This document shows, piece after piece, positions 53,946-63,334 of a DNA stretch of 64,000 bases. Each line of letters begins with the position of its first letter. Position 1 is the first letter of the stretch. The translations under genes and the position numbers were made by a program. The DNA comes from Agelas oroides (Eukaryota; Porifera; Demospongiae; Agelasida; Agelasidae). Location of the stretch: positions 9,154,996 through 9,218,995 of the forward strand of contig OX422184.1 in NCBI GenBank assembly GCA_949130485.1. Direction: 5' to 3'. The notes beneath the pieces are model-generated. The model was not told the origin of the DNA. It did no database searches and saw only the letters and a list, made by a program, of their open reading frames with translations.

Positions 53946-54167
53946 TGCCATCATAGGATATCTGCATGTCATGCTGCATGTGTTTTGTCTTGCAGCAGCA
54001 GATTCAATTAGCTGGTAGAAGGCTGTTAATAGATTTTTAGAACAGTCTAGGGAAGTACTTCATTAAAGAGTTTACTTGTTTGCATTCATTTTGGTAATGT
54101 TTGTGAATGGCATGGGTAATAGCAACTCATTTGGCTATCGCTCCGTTGGGATGGTCTACAGTGGAAC

Positions 54168-54824
54168 TCAAAACCACAATTCGAATAAGTCACCATCCAT
54201 CCACCCACTGTAGACAATCCATACATTGTCCCAGGTACTTCCCCTGCTGCCATCTCTGGCTTTAGGGTCTTCCTATCAAATATTACCATCGGAGGCATTG
54301 TATACCCGGCTGCATTGCAGCATGCTACAACCGTTACCTGTGCCTTGTTCCCTGTGGATACCACTTGTGAATGCCGAAAGCCACATGGAGCCACTACCTT
54401 CAAAGCAGCAGGGTCAAGTGGCATCCCACTTTCATCAACAATCAGACAAGGTTTGTCTGTCAGATCGTTTTCTTCAAGGGTGCTCCAAAGAAGGTCATAA
54501 TAACGATCAAGAATTGCAGAACTGGACACTAACCTTACATAGGCCACACGTTCAGCAGTTCGAAGCTTCACTTCTGGGTGGCGACGTTTAAAAGAATCCC
54601 ACCACCCACCGTCACCTTTACATCCAATCCCTTGTCCTTGATCACCTGCTGGACAAGCACAAGCAACTGCAACCGTGTTCTCGCATAGCCAATCTCTGTA
54701 CAACAACAAAGTTCACAAGCTCACTTTCCTCCTGGTCATTAAGGTACCTTGCAGGACCACTCGTGTGCAATGATGACACTGAGGATGAGCGGAGGATTCT
54801 TTCTTTTAGTGGAGGGTGCAACAT
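54168..54824 (-). pseudogene. pogo/Tigger-type DDE transposase, N-terminal and first catalytic part
   Basis: The minus strand encodes HTSGPARYLNDQEESELVNF (the CENP-B/Psq-type HTH region), then GGWWDSFKRRHPEVKLRTAE, the first catalytic block CLIVDESGMPLDP (about 54440), STGNKAQVTVVACCNAAGYT and PPMVIFDRK. A one-base change near 54215 shifts the frame. The original frame then runs GWMDGDLFELWF up to the inversion breakpoint at about 54168. It would bind and cut the ends of its own element. The copy is broken by the frame change and by the inversion. Confidence 0.75.
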
Positions 54825-54946
54825 TACTCTGTATTAGAAAATATTCACAAACAAATGGTCAAGTTCGCATATTTTATTAGCGCATGTGCTTAACGCATGA
54901 TGGGTAGGACCCTCATGTGCTTAGTAAAAATTAATGTCGGCTTACC

Positions 54947-55861
54947 ATGTCCATCACCTCATGAGAGGAATCTGATCTTAGAGTAGAAAGTTGTATTTTA
55001 TTGTCAAAGTGCAGAGTTGCAAAGGGAAACATGGGTCTGTAGGCAACAACTCTTGTGGAATTAGTCTTTTGTTGGCTGGATAGTCTTTCTGTAATGTCCT
55101 TCATCATGCACCTGGAAAATCACAATACCTCACTGGTAGCTGCTGTGCATTAAGTTACATGGCAGTGTAGCTGGTAGGTATTCAATGTTTCCTGTACAGA
55201 CTATTGTGCTATTTTTCTTGAGAGCACAGACTATTTTTCTTGTGCTATTTTTCTTGTGCTATTTTTCTTGCACAGACATTGGGCTCTTGAGTTTATGTGT
55301 ACCTTGATTAGTCATCACCAATGACACCTTGATGACTTTTTGTGTATGCAAGATATTGGACTACCAATGGTAAAGTTGACAAATTTTATTGCAAGGTTTT
55401 GAATAGTAATATCCTTCCTGAAGATTAGCAGTCTATTTACTGTGGGTAGTCCAATATTTTGTGAATGAAATTACATATAGCATGTGTTTGATAGAATGTA
55501 TTAAGCATTACATGTACACCTGTACCAGAATGGCAACTAGCACCGAGATGCCTGACTTTGGTACTTGGTTGGTGCAGGGCAGAATGGTGGGACATAGTTC
55601 AACCCAGTCCGTTCAACAAGTGATTTTGGCGTGGGTATAACATTGCTCATAGACATGCCCCTTAGAATCTAGTGTAAGCACTGAGAAGCAGCTTCATCGG
55701 AAAGTGAAACCAGGGAAGAGAAACTCAATGAAGGAGCGGCTCCATGGCAACTTCCCGTGGTACGAGACCTACATTTCGCTCTTTGCAACTCTGCAGTTTG
55801 ACAATAAAATACCACCTTCTTCTCTATGATCAGATTCCTCTAACGAGGTGATGAGAAATGA
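54947..55861. mobile_element. Element with ~75-bp inverted arms (non-autonomous)
   Basis: The left arm at about 54947-55022 (CATCACCTCATGAGAGGAAT, CTGATC, then TTTATTGTCAAA.TGCAGAG) and the right arm at about 55786-55861 are inverse copies with about 85-90% identity. The interior has no gene. It includes a threefold TATTTTTCTTGTGC repeat at 55205-55270 and ATATTGGACTACC/GGTAGTCCAATAT as an inner inverse pair (about 55352 and 55441). The target duplication is not resolved. Confidence 0.6.
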
Positions 55862-57382
55862 AGAGGTTGAGACTTAAACCACAGGTGAGGAAGCAAAGCA
55901 ATTGGAGATTAGTCTTGTCCCCAAACCATATTCTTGCGAGTAGCCCTGCCCAACAAGGGTGGGTTCTACACTGTCAGTAATTGTAGGTGTTAATCATAAA
56001 AATATCACACTAATAGTGTAAGCCATATACCCACAAAGTTGTAAGCTGGTGGTCAGCAGGTAAAGATTATACGTGATAGATGCCAATTGGCGTCATATGC
56101 ATGCATGTCACAAAACACGATAGACACCAGAGTGAATAGCTATAAGCTTTGTATCCTGTCTGTGATAAGCTTGGGGCTTCCCCTACTACTAAGTAAGATG
56201 ATTCATGCATCATCGTGGGGCGAGCGAGCAATGCACAATATGCTGATTTAATGGTTTGTCATGGCACACAAACCATGCACTGTTAGTAACAGCAGGATTT
56301 GTCACTGTCTGCTGTTCCACGAGCGTGGTAAGCAAAACTTCATGTAGTCAAGCAGTATAGCCAGTTATCACCAGATATAGACGGTGATCATACATGCTGA
56401 CAAATTCCAGCCATTTCTCCGGTCAAGGAAGCTACTAAGGCTATACACATGCTTGGACTAAGCTTCAAACTAAAGTTATAAGCTGAATCTCTGGCACTTA
56501 TGAGTGTCGATTATGCATGGCCCTTCAGACCTGAAGCGAACTCAACTACTGTGCGTAATTTGTACCATCTGTGTGCAGCCTTCTGTCATGGTCCGCAGTT
56601 GCCATGCGTGCGTTAACTTGAGCCGTCTCGCTCCGAGTTTCTTTCACGCTGATGCTGCACTCTGGCAGTAGACCTTCACCGACAGCAGGCTGGCACGCGC
56701 ACGAGACTATCCTCGTGAAATATTTAAATGTGCTCATTTAAAATTTACAGTATATGGCCGCAAGCAAACAAGCAAACAAGCATACACACGTACTTCCGGA
56801 ATGCAGTCCCGCTAGTGTGGGGCTGCTCAGACTTACCGCAATTACAAGTGGGTTGGTCCAGAAGCCCTCAAGAGGTGGAGTATAGTGAGCGATAACAGCC
56901 CAGGTGGTTGTCGATCTCCTGATCGAGTAAACGACTTATTAGTACACGTCAGAGCTGCACAAGAGCTTTACCCCAGCCATAGGCTATTAGCAACAAGTGT
57001 GATATCCGGTTGGTGGTTAGATAGGGGCCTCCCATAGTAATTTGTGGGGTTGGGTCTAGAAGCCGTCAAGGGGTGGAGTGTAGTGAATGCCAGAAGCCAT
57101 GATGGTTGCCGATCGGCTCAATCGTGAAAGTGACTTATTCGCCATGTTTTCTTCTCAATGCCTATAAGCTGAGACAAAACGCTACCTACGAAGGTGCAGC
57201 GGACCTTAGGCTTCATACGTAACGAAGCAGTTCTGGGATTCTTCTGGCTGTCAACGAGAAAAGCCAAAGATGCTACACACAACTAACAACAAGTAAGCAT
57301 CCTCAGCAAAGCAGTACTGTATGCTTTAGAACCACTTACCTAGATGTACATGTATGTATAAATTATTATACTTGATGAACAC
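55862..57382. other. No gene seen; contains the second copy of the 23.9-kb repeat
   Basis: Two related segments, TTGGTCCAGAAGCC..CAAGAGGTGGAGTATAGTGA at 56852-56890 and a similar stretch at 57050-57085, show a ~200-bp tandem duplication. The dispersed repeat at 56740-56840 matches 23.86-23.96 kb. Confidence 0.4.
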
Positions 57383-58244
57383 GTGTCAGCGGTCATTGTA
57401 TGGCACATACTCTGTGGTCAACAGGAAATTGCCTTAAGAGGGCATGATGAGTCTGCCAAATCTATGAATAGGGGAAATTTCCGTGAGATTTTGAACTTGG
57501 TATCCAATCATGATGACATTGTCAGAGAGAGACTGTGCAGTGGTCCGAGAAATGCTACCTACACATCTCCTGAAATCCAGAACATGTTGCTACATAATAT
57601 GGGTGGCATGGTTCAAAGCATCATCTGCAGCAAAATCCAAGAAGCTGGCATATTTTCACTATTGGTAGATGAAAGCAAGGACCATGCGAAGAAAGAGCAA
57701 CTAACCATTGTTCTGAGATGTGTTGATCCGAAAGAATTCGCTATTCAGTGGTCGGACTACCATAGCGGAAGTGCCTTATATGGAAGGTTCTATTTGCAAG
57801 CGGAAGTCGTACGTTGACGCTGGGTCTGAGATAAAATTTGCCGATTTTTTGCGTGAAATTCTTCTCACCGTAACTCTTGAACCATTTACTCAAACTGAAT
57901 GCAGTTTTCACCAAACGAAGCACACATCTTTTCTCAAACAGAAAAAGTATTTAGTGTAGACAGCAGGCACACGAATCCAATGCTATTCAGCAGTATCTAC
58001 ACTTGGTACAAAATGTCCGCGTGCGCAGAGGATGTCAAACTTAGTTGCACAAACTTTGGTCGTCACTCCTTTCGAAGCATATTTGGTACCATTTTGTAGC
58101 TAATAGGCCAAACAACAGCAAGGGTAACTTTAGATTTGTGTCGTGGGCCTATGGTGAGCAGCACAGGATATTTAAAGTTGATAAAATTGCACGCGCGAAA
58201 TCGCTAGTAAACAATATATAGGAATACGAACAAGAAGCTGGGAT

Positions 58245-60613
58245 TTGCGCATGGCAGGAATTAAAGACATGTCTCCATTGTTTTTGGTTTTTGACAGACC
58301 TACATACAGAAAACTAATTCCTAATCATCTCACTGAAGTGTTAACAATGCCTCCAGGTGTCCTCAAGCACCTTCAGGATGGGGCTTTTGCTTCATCCATA
58401 ACAGACAGGGCCCTTCACTGTGAAGCCATAGATGAGGCACATGAGATGAAAATCAATAGGGAAGCAAAAAGCTTGGTTGTGAGACCAACAGAACACAACA
58501 TGCACACAATTTCTAACTCCCTACCATTTCGAGCAAAAATGATGGCAGCATTTGACCTCGAACTCTTTCCCAAGAAGCGTCATGCTACCTCACTTGACAT
58601 CATTTCAGGACAACCTTCAACTACACTGAAAAGAGTAGGTGAAAATATCGCAGCCATGGTTGGAGCGATAGCTGACAGTCAAATGATAGCCTTTACCACT
58701 GTGAACCGAGGTCTCATGAATTTCTTCCCAAAAGAGAAGGCCACACCAGAACAATCCCATGACCTTTCTTTTAGAAAGACTGGTGCGCAGCATTTAGAGT
58801 CATACATAAATACTAACATCCTGCACAATTCGAGTGCAAATGCTGATCAACGCTTACACCGGTTAAGCACTTTTTCAACATCAGTGAAAGAGAAGCAGAG
58901 AGTAAAGCAGGTACAGAGAGAGGAAATGCTAATTTAGTTGTGCATGAGAAAGCAAATAGCTATGGCCAGTGAGAATCCAAACATAAAGGGCAAAGTACAC
59001 ACTTTTAGCAAAATGCCACTTGCTCTGGTTGACAAAGAGGGAATGCCCGGGAATGCCCAGTAAAGGCAAGAAGAGCAGTACAACATCTGCACTCTCCAAA
59101 CGGTATAGCCATGTACCTCCGGTTACTGATCACCTACCATGTGGGTGGCAACCTCATGCAGTTGTAATTGAGGGAATGTTCATTATATATACTGTCCTAC
59201 CCTTACACCACAAAACAATGAAAGAGTACACTATGTTTGTGTTGAAGCGGTTTGTCATGAAACATTTCCTCCGTGGTTGCATTGAAGTACATGTCATCTT
59301 TGACGACCCTAACAGGTACGACCGGTCTCCAAAGACAGTAGAAAGAGAACGGAAGGATAAACAAACTACATCTGACCTAAACCACATTCATTCTAAATTT
59401 GAGGATTCCCTACCACCTAGTAGCAAATGGACAAGTGTATTAAAATGCAGAGAATGCAAGCACAATCTAACTACACAGCTAGCTGTTCACGTGGTTCAAT
59501 TAGTGCAACCCATGTTGTTACCTGGCAAAAGGTTTGTTACGGCTGGTTCGTTCAGAGACTGCTTGAGAGACCATGCTATGTGTGTCGAGCATGGAAATCC
59601 CAGCACTTTCACTGATGAAAGGTTAACCTGTAATATTGAAGAAGGTGGTATGAGAGTGTGGATGCACTGTAAGTATTCAGTGGGAACTCACAAATTGCTT
59701 TTCTCCCCTGACACTGATACTTATCATGTAGGAATGGGACTACTGGAGGATATCTGACTATGTGAATGTGATGTGTATGTGCAGATCAACAGGGTTTGTG
59801 ACCCTGACAAGTACATTTCAACATGCAAGCTTCATTAGCAATGGCCAAGAGCAACCTGGTACACTGGCTGACATAACACCTGAACGAGAGTCACTTGGAT
59901 TTCTTTCATTTGTTAGGCTTGTAGGGACAGTATACTTTAAACTTCACCTGCAAGCATTTGTACATCGCACACCTGAAAGTCACCTCCAAAGTTTCTGCAT
60001 GTTCGACGAAATATCAAACTCAACTGAGCAGCACCTTCTTTGGCTTGATGATATTTGTAAAAAGACATGGGCAAGAGCAAAATCACCTGCAGACAAAGTG
60101 CCGTCCTTTGATGCATTGTTGTATCATTGGAAGCGATGTGTATGGGTACTGCATATGTGGAAACAGTCTTTGAACAACACAGTTAACCTTTTACCCATGA
60201 CAAGCTATGGCTGGGAAATGAAAGATGGCCACCTTGCAGTCAAATGGGAATCACCAGAGAATATAGAGAATGTTGAAAGTCACGTCAAGTACTACCTCAA
60301 AGGTTGTGGGTGCAAAAAATCACAGTGTGGCACCAAGCAGTGTGGGTGTAAAAACCAGGACCCACCTCGCACATGTGGTCCAGGATGCACATGCTCACCT
60401 GAGTTTTGCAGAAATCAGGAAACGTCACAGGAGGAGGGTCAATCATCAACAATTCCAAATGTTGTAAGTCTTGATCAGGAGTTCCTGGATGCATCAGATG
60501 ACAGTGATGACAATGGTGAAAATGATATGCATACACAACAGTTATTAGAAGAAGTTGATCAAATTATGAAAGATGTATTTGGAGAACTTAGCGATTCAGA
60601 AATTTTACTATAA
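58245..60613 (+). pseudogene. Transposon protein with PIN/XPG-like motifs and TSO1-type CXC domain
   Basis: The first part, 58245-58937, contains HLQDGAFASSITDRALHCEA and RGLMNFFPKEKATPEQSHDL. The second, 59020-59757, contains WQPHAVVIEGMFIIYTVLPL, RGCIEVHVIFDDPNRYDRSP, KCRECKHNLTTQL, KRFVTAGSF and KLLFSPDTDTYHVGMG. The third, 59762-60613, has HLQAFVHRTPESHLQSF, YHWKRCVWVLHMW and the cysteine-rich CGCKKSQCGTKQCGCKNQDP followed by CGPGCTC (about 60305-60400), then an acidic tail. Spaced acids including SPDTD suggest a PIN/FEN-like fold. The CXC part resembles tesmin/TSO1 DNA-binding repeats. One stop near 58935, a 10-bp duplication (GGAATGCCCG) near 59045 and frame changes near 59757-59830 break it. 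Confidence 0.65.
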
Positions 60614-61245
60614 ATGAGTAAAATATATGTAACTTCTTCCTTGACACTCTGAAGATTTTAGTTATTGTATCGTAAAATATATGTAACTTCTTGCTGCATG
60701 GATATTCTGAAGATATAACATGGGTAACATAATCTGTTTGTGTGTATGTGCGCTTTTATTAGATCTAGCTAGAAACCTTTTATGAACTACATTCCACCGT
60801 CAACTTTGACCTCCCCAAAGTGCCTACTTAATTAAGACTTTATTCACCTCGTGTAGTTGGATGCACGGTCAGGACACAAAATCTATGGTTATAAACGTGA
60901 TGCCCAGCCCATTAGCTATATTTTGATACCTATTTCGTCACAATAGCTGTGACGACCTGGATTTGTGCAACTATTTGCCTTACCTCCTTCACCGTGACTG
61001 TCCACGAGCAGTCTCTGCTCTCTCCCTCCTGTAGCCGAAGTACCTAACGAAGGGCTTTCATTTAAAGCATACCGAATAGCAGCGCTTCCTTGGCCGTAGG
61101 ACAACGCAAGTCCAGTCAAAATCCGTCCAGCGAGTGAGCTGTTAGAATGTGCTAAACATGGGCCACAAAAAAAACGCTAAATTCTGCACTTCGCTGTTGA
61201 CTCACGTTGCCACTTCCGCGTTGCAAATAAAATACCGGAAGTTTC
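60614..61245. other. 3' non-coding part of the 3.5-kb element
   Basis: After the stop, AAATATATGTAACTTCTT is repeated twice (60625 and 60675), then no gene is seen up to the right terminus. A short minus frame at 60916-61119 has no domain. Confidence 0.4.
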
Positions 61246-61632
61246 TACGGTAGTCCGACCACTGCATTCATGAGTACTTTTTGGCTTTTGTAGAAGCTGC
61301 CAGCCTCAACGCTGAAGGCCTCACTAACTACATTGTGGATACACTAAAAAAGCACCAATTAGATCTGGCATGCATAACTTCTCAAGGTTATGATGGCGCT
61401 TCAGTCATGAGTGGCCATTGTTCAGGTGTTCAGGAAGGCTTAGGTCAATTGCACCACACGCTGTCTATATTCATTGTTATGCACATGTTTGCGACTATCT
61501 GACACTCACTGGAGCTGTCGATATAGTTCAGTAGATGCTGTCTGCTGTACTTTTGACAGAAATAGCAGAAAGCAGTGCTGGACCAAAATCTACGGAAGCT
61601 ACAGGTCTACTGCTTCCGGTGAAGAGTTTCAA

Positions 61633-61808
61633 CATAATCAAAGAGATGATCCCAGGAACAATCACTCCTAAACTCTTCCAGTGTTTCAACAGTAGCCAAA
61701 ACCAAGTCAGTTGCTTTAGCTAGATCCATCTTTGTACTTTGCAATGCATCTGACAAGCGTTTGGTGATTGACAGTAACCTGTCAAAAATAGCAAGTGCAA
61801 GAAGAAAT
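61633..61808 (-). other. Inverted internal block of the hAT-like gene (176 bp)
   Basis: On the minus strand it encodes FLLALAIFDRLLSITKRLSD, ALQSTKMDLAKATDLVLATV, ETLEEFRSDCSWDHLFDY, the segment that belongs between the plus-strand parts ending VKSF and starting VETVANVHC. The edges are the inverse pair GTTTCAA (61626-61632) and TTGAAAC (61809-61815). Reversal restores VKSF-KFLLALA and FDYV-ETVANVH in frame. Confidence 0.9.
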
Positions 61809-61892
61809 TTGAAACAGTTGCTAATGTGCATTGCATTGACACTATTGAACGTTGTCCAGTAGTAAGTATTAATTCTCAGTCTAATAATACAT

Positions 61893-63255
61893 AGGGAGGC
61901 CAGCTCTCTTGTATGACAGCACTAATCCCGACTGGGTACCAAGTTTGAAGATGGGGTATGAGACTTACCACACCCCAGATCAGGAGCGTTACACTCGACT
62001 GCAGCTGCGAAAGAAGAGAAAAATGGATGCTGCAGAAGATGCTGCAGATCATGAAGACCTGGAGACAGGTGTTGCCTGTCAGACAGATATACATGTGAAT
62101 ATGGTTGATGTCACTTGTCAAACAGATGTTGGTATGTTTGAAGTCACCAGAATGGAAGCAGAGTTACAGCAACTGAAAAAAGACAATCAGCGCCTTCAAA
62201 CTGAAACATCCGAGGCCAAGCAACAAGCTGAAAGAGCATCCTTTTGTGTCGAATCACTGCAGAATGATGAGCAGAAACTGAAGTTTTATACCGGTAAGTT
62301 AATTACCACTTTAAATTATGTCATAATTAGAAATTGATAAAATTATTATCTTACTTTTATAGGAATACCAGAATGGTGCGTCTTCAGTGCACTCTTTAAC
62401 TTAATTGCACCAGTGCTAAATGAAAGCCCCAAGCTATCAAAGATTTCTATGTTTTTAATGTTCATTCTAAAGCTACGTCTTAATTTGTTTGATGAAGACA
62501 TAGGATATCGATTTGGAGTCCATGCATCAACTGTGTCAAGAAATTTTCATCGTGTTTTGGATGTTACTTTTGTGAGGACAGTCCATTTGATTAAGTGGCC
62601 TGATAGAGAGACCTTACGCCTGACAATGCCAATGTCATTTCGTAAATTTTTCAAACAGTGTTGTGTTATTATAGACTGTAGTGAAATCTTCATAGAGCGT
62701 CCATCAGATTTACTTGCACGTGCGCAAGTGTGGAGTAATTACAAACATCACTCAACAATAAAGTTTTTGATTGGGATAACTCCTCAAGGTACAATATCAT
62801 ATATATCGGAGTGTGTTGGTGGACGGATGTCAGACAAAGAAATTGTTGAGCAGTCATCTCTCCTACAGCATCTTCTTCCTGGTAAGTGTATTGATATAAT
62901 ATGCTGGGTTTTTGTGACTGCAAATATATTTTTTTGTGTAGGAGATATCATTTTGGCTGATAGAGGATTCACCTGTGATGAATATGCTCGAATGGCAATG
63001 GCCGAAATAAAAACACCCCCCTTTACTAAAGGCAAGAAGCAGTTGGAAAAAGTAAACGTTGACTGGAGCCGAGAATTATCAGTTGTACGAATTCATGTAG
63101 AGCGTGTAATTGGAGTGTTGAAACAAAAATATACAATTCTGCAAAGTATTCTCCCTATTGCTTTATTATCAGATAGTAAAGGCACTGTTGATAAAATGGT
63201 AAAAGTATGTTGTGCATTTGTAAATCTTTGTCCTTCTGTTGTTCCCCAAGAATAA
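61893..63255 (+). CDS. ISL2EU/Harbinger-type DDE transposase
   Basis: Three exons: about 61893-62293 (GRPALLYDSTNPDWVPSLKM, the region just after a THAP finger, then a heptad-rich helix ELQQLKKDNQRLQTETSEAK), 62363-62881 and 62942-63255. The introns are 69 and 60 bp with GT/AG ends and correct phase. The second intron happens to be open, so a naive frame reads through it. The DDE_4 core shows CCVIIDCSEIFIERP (D), DIILADRGFTCDEY (D) and VVRIHVERVIGVLKQKYTIL (E), with NYKHHSTIKFLIGITPQG between. The THAP exon expected upstream is not visible, because hAT-like sequence lies there. The catalytic part has no defects. It converges with the YqaJ-PHD gene. Confidence 0.8.
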
Positions 63256-63334
63256 TTTTTTGGACACATTAATAATTTCTTTCTCTGCATGCAAACGGCT
63301 AGTGATAATTTCATTAAACCAGACATAATAATGA

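Larger units (their letters stand above)
51040..54167. mobile_element. Long-armed foldback element, right arm partly displaced by an inversion
   Basis: The left arm (51040-51440) begins CTGCCATCATAGGATATCTG and includes CACTTTAGAAGCTCATATCT and GGCCAATTCTGGGGAAATGG. Its inverse partners lie at 52430-52560 and 52888-52920. Its outermost 220 bases recur in direct rather than inverse orientation at 53946-54165. Re-inverting 52921-54167 puts that segment back as the outer right arm and makes the junction GTGAA-GTTCCACTG match the left arm exactly. The element is then about 2.1 kb with arms of about 400 bases. About 320 extra bases separate inner and outer parts of the right arm. No transposase is encoded. 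Confidence 0.7.
52921..54167. other. ~1.25-kb inversion breaking a pogo gene and a foldback arm
   Basis: One inversion explains two separate oddities: the pogo transposase is split between strands (N-part minus to 54168, C-part plus from about 52935), and the foldback's outer arm repeats directly instead of inversely. The breakpoints carry AGTTTTTG on the left and CAAAAC on the right, a short inverse match. Confidence 0.8.
57746..61264 (+). mobile_element. 3.5-kb DNA transposon inserted in the hAT-like gene
   Basis: The terminal inverted repeats start CAGTGGTCGGACTACC (16 perfect bases) and continue as imperfect TAG..GGAAGT. They are flanked by TATT (57742-57745) and CATT (61265-61268), a 4-bp duplication with one change. 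Precise removal rejoins the host frame as KEFAI-HEYFLAFVEA. It encodes one protein with nuclease-like motifs and a CXC domain. Short 3-4-bp duplications and a nuclease partner recall Academ-type elements, but I could not confirm the superfamily. Confidence 0.75.
57383..61890 (+). pseudogene. hAT/ZMYM1-like (DUF4371) transposase gene, split by an insertion
   Basis: The first part (57383-57745) encodes QEIALRGHDESAKSMNRGNF, PRNATYTSPEIQNMLLHN, EAGIFSLLVDESKDHAKKEQ, LTIVLRCVDPKEFAI. The frame res umes at 61265 as HEYFLAFVEAASLNAEGLTN, DLACITSQGYDGASVMSGHC, with a large internal loss at about 61490 before LSDTHWSCRYSS. It then runs GLLLPVKSF to 61632, a reversed block (61633-61808) with FKFLLALAIFDRLLSITKRL and DLVLATVETLEEFRSD, and finally VANVHCIDTIERCPV. 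This order is that of DUF4371/hAT proteins related to ZMYM1. The first ATG is not the original start; the 5' end is missing. Dead copy. Confidence 0.7.

Noticed and set aside
52925-54824. Two independent pogo copies in opposite orientation
   Set aside because: The two parts are complementary halves with no overlap, and one inversion also explains the foldback arm, so a single broken gene is simpler.
62882-62941. Coding continuity through the second intron as the primary product
   Set aside because: The 20 residues read there are hydrophobic and absent from the homologous copy at 45.3 kb. Clean GT/AG ends and phase favour splicing.
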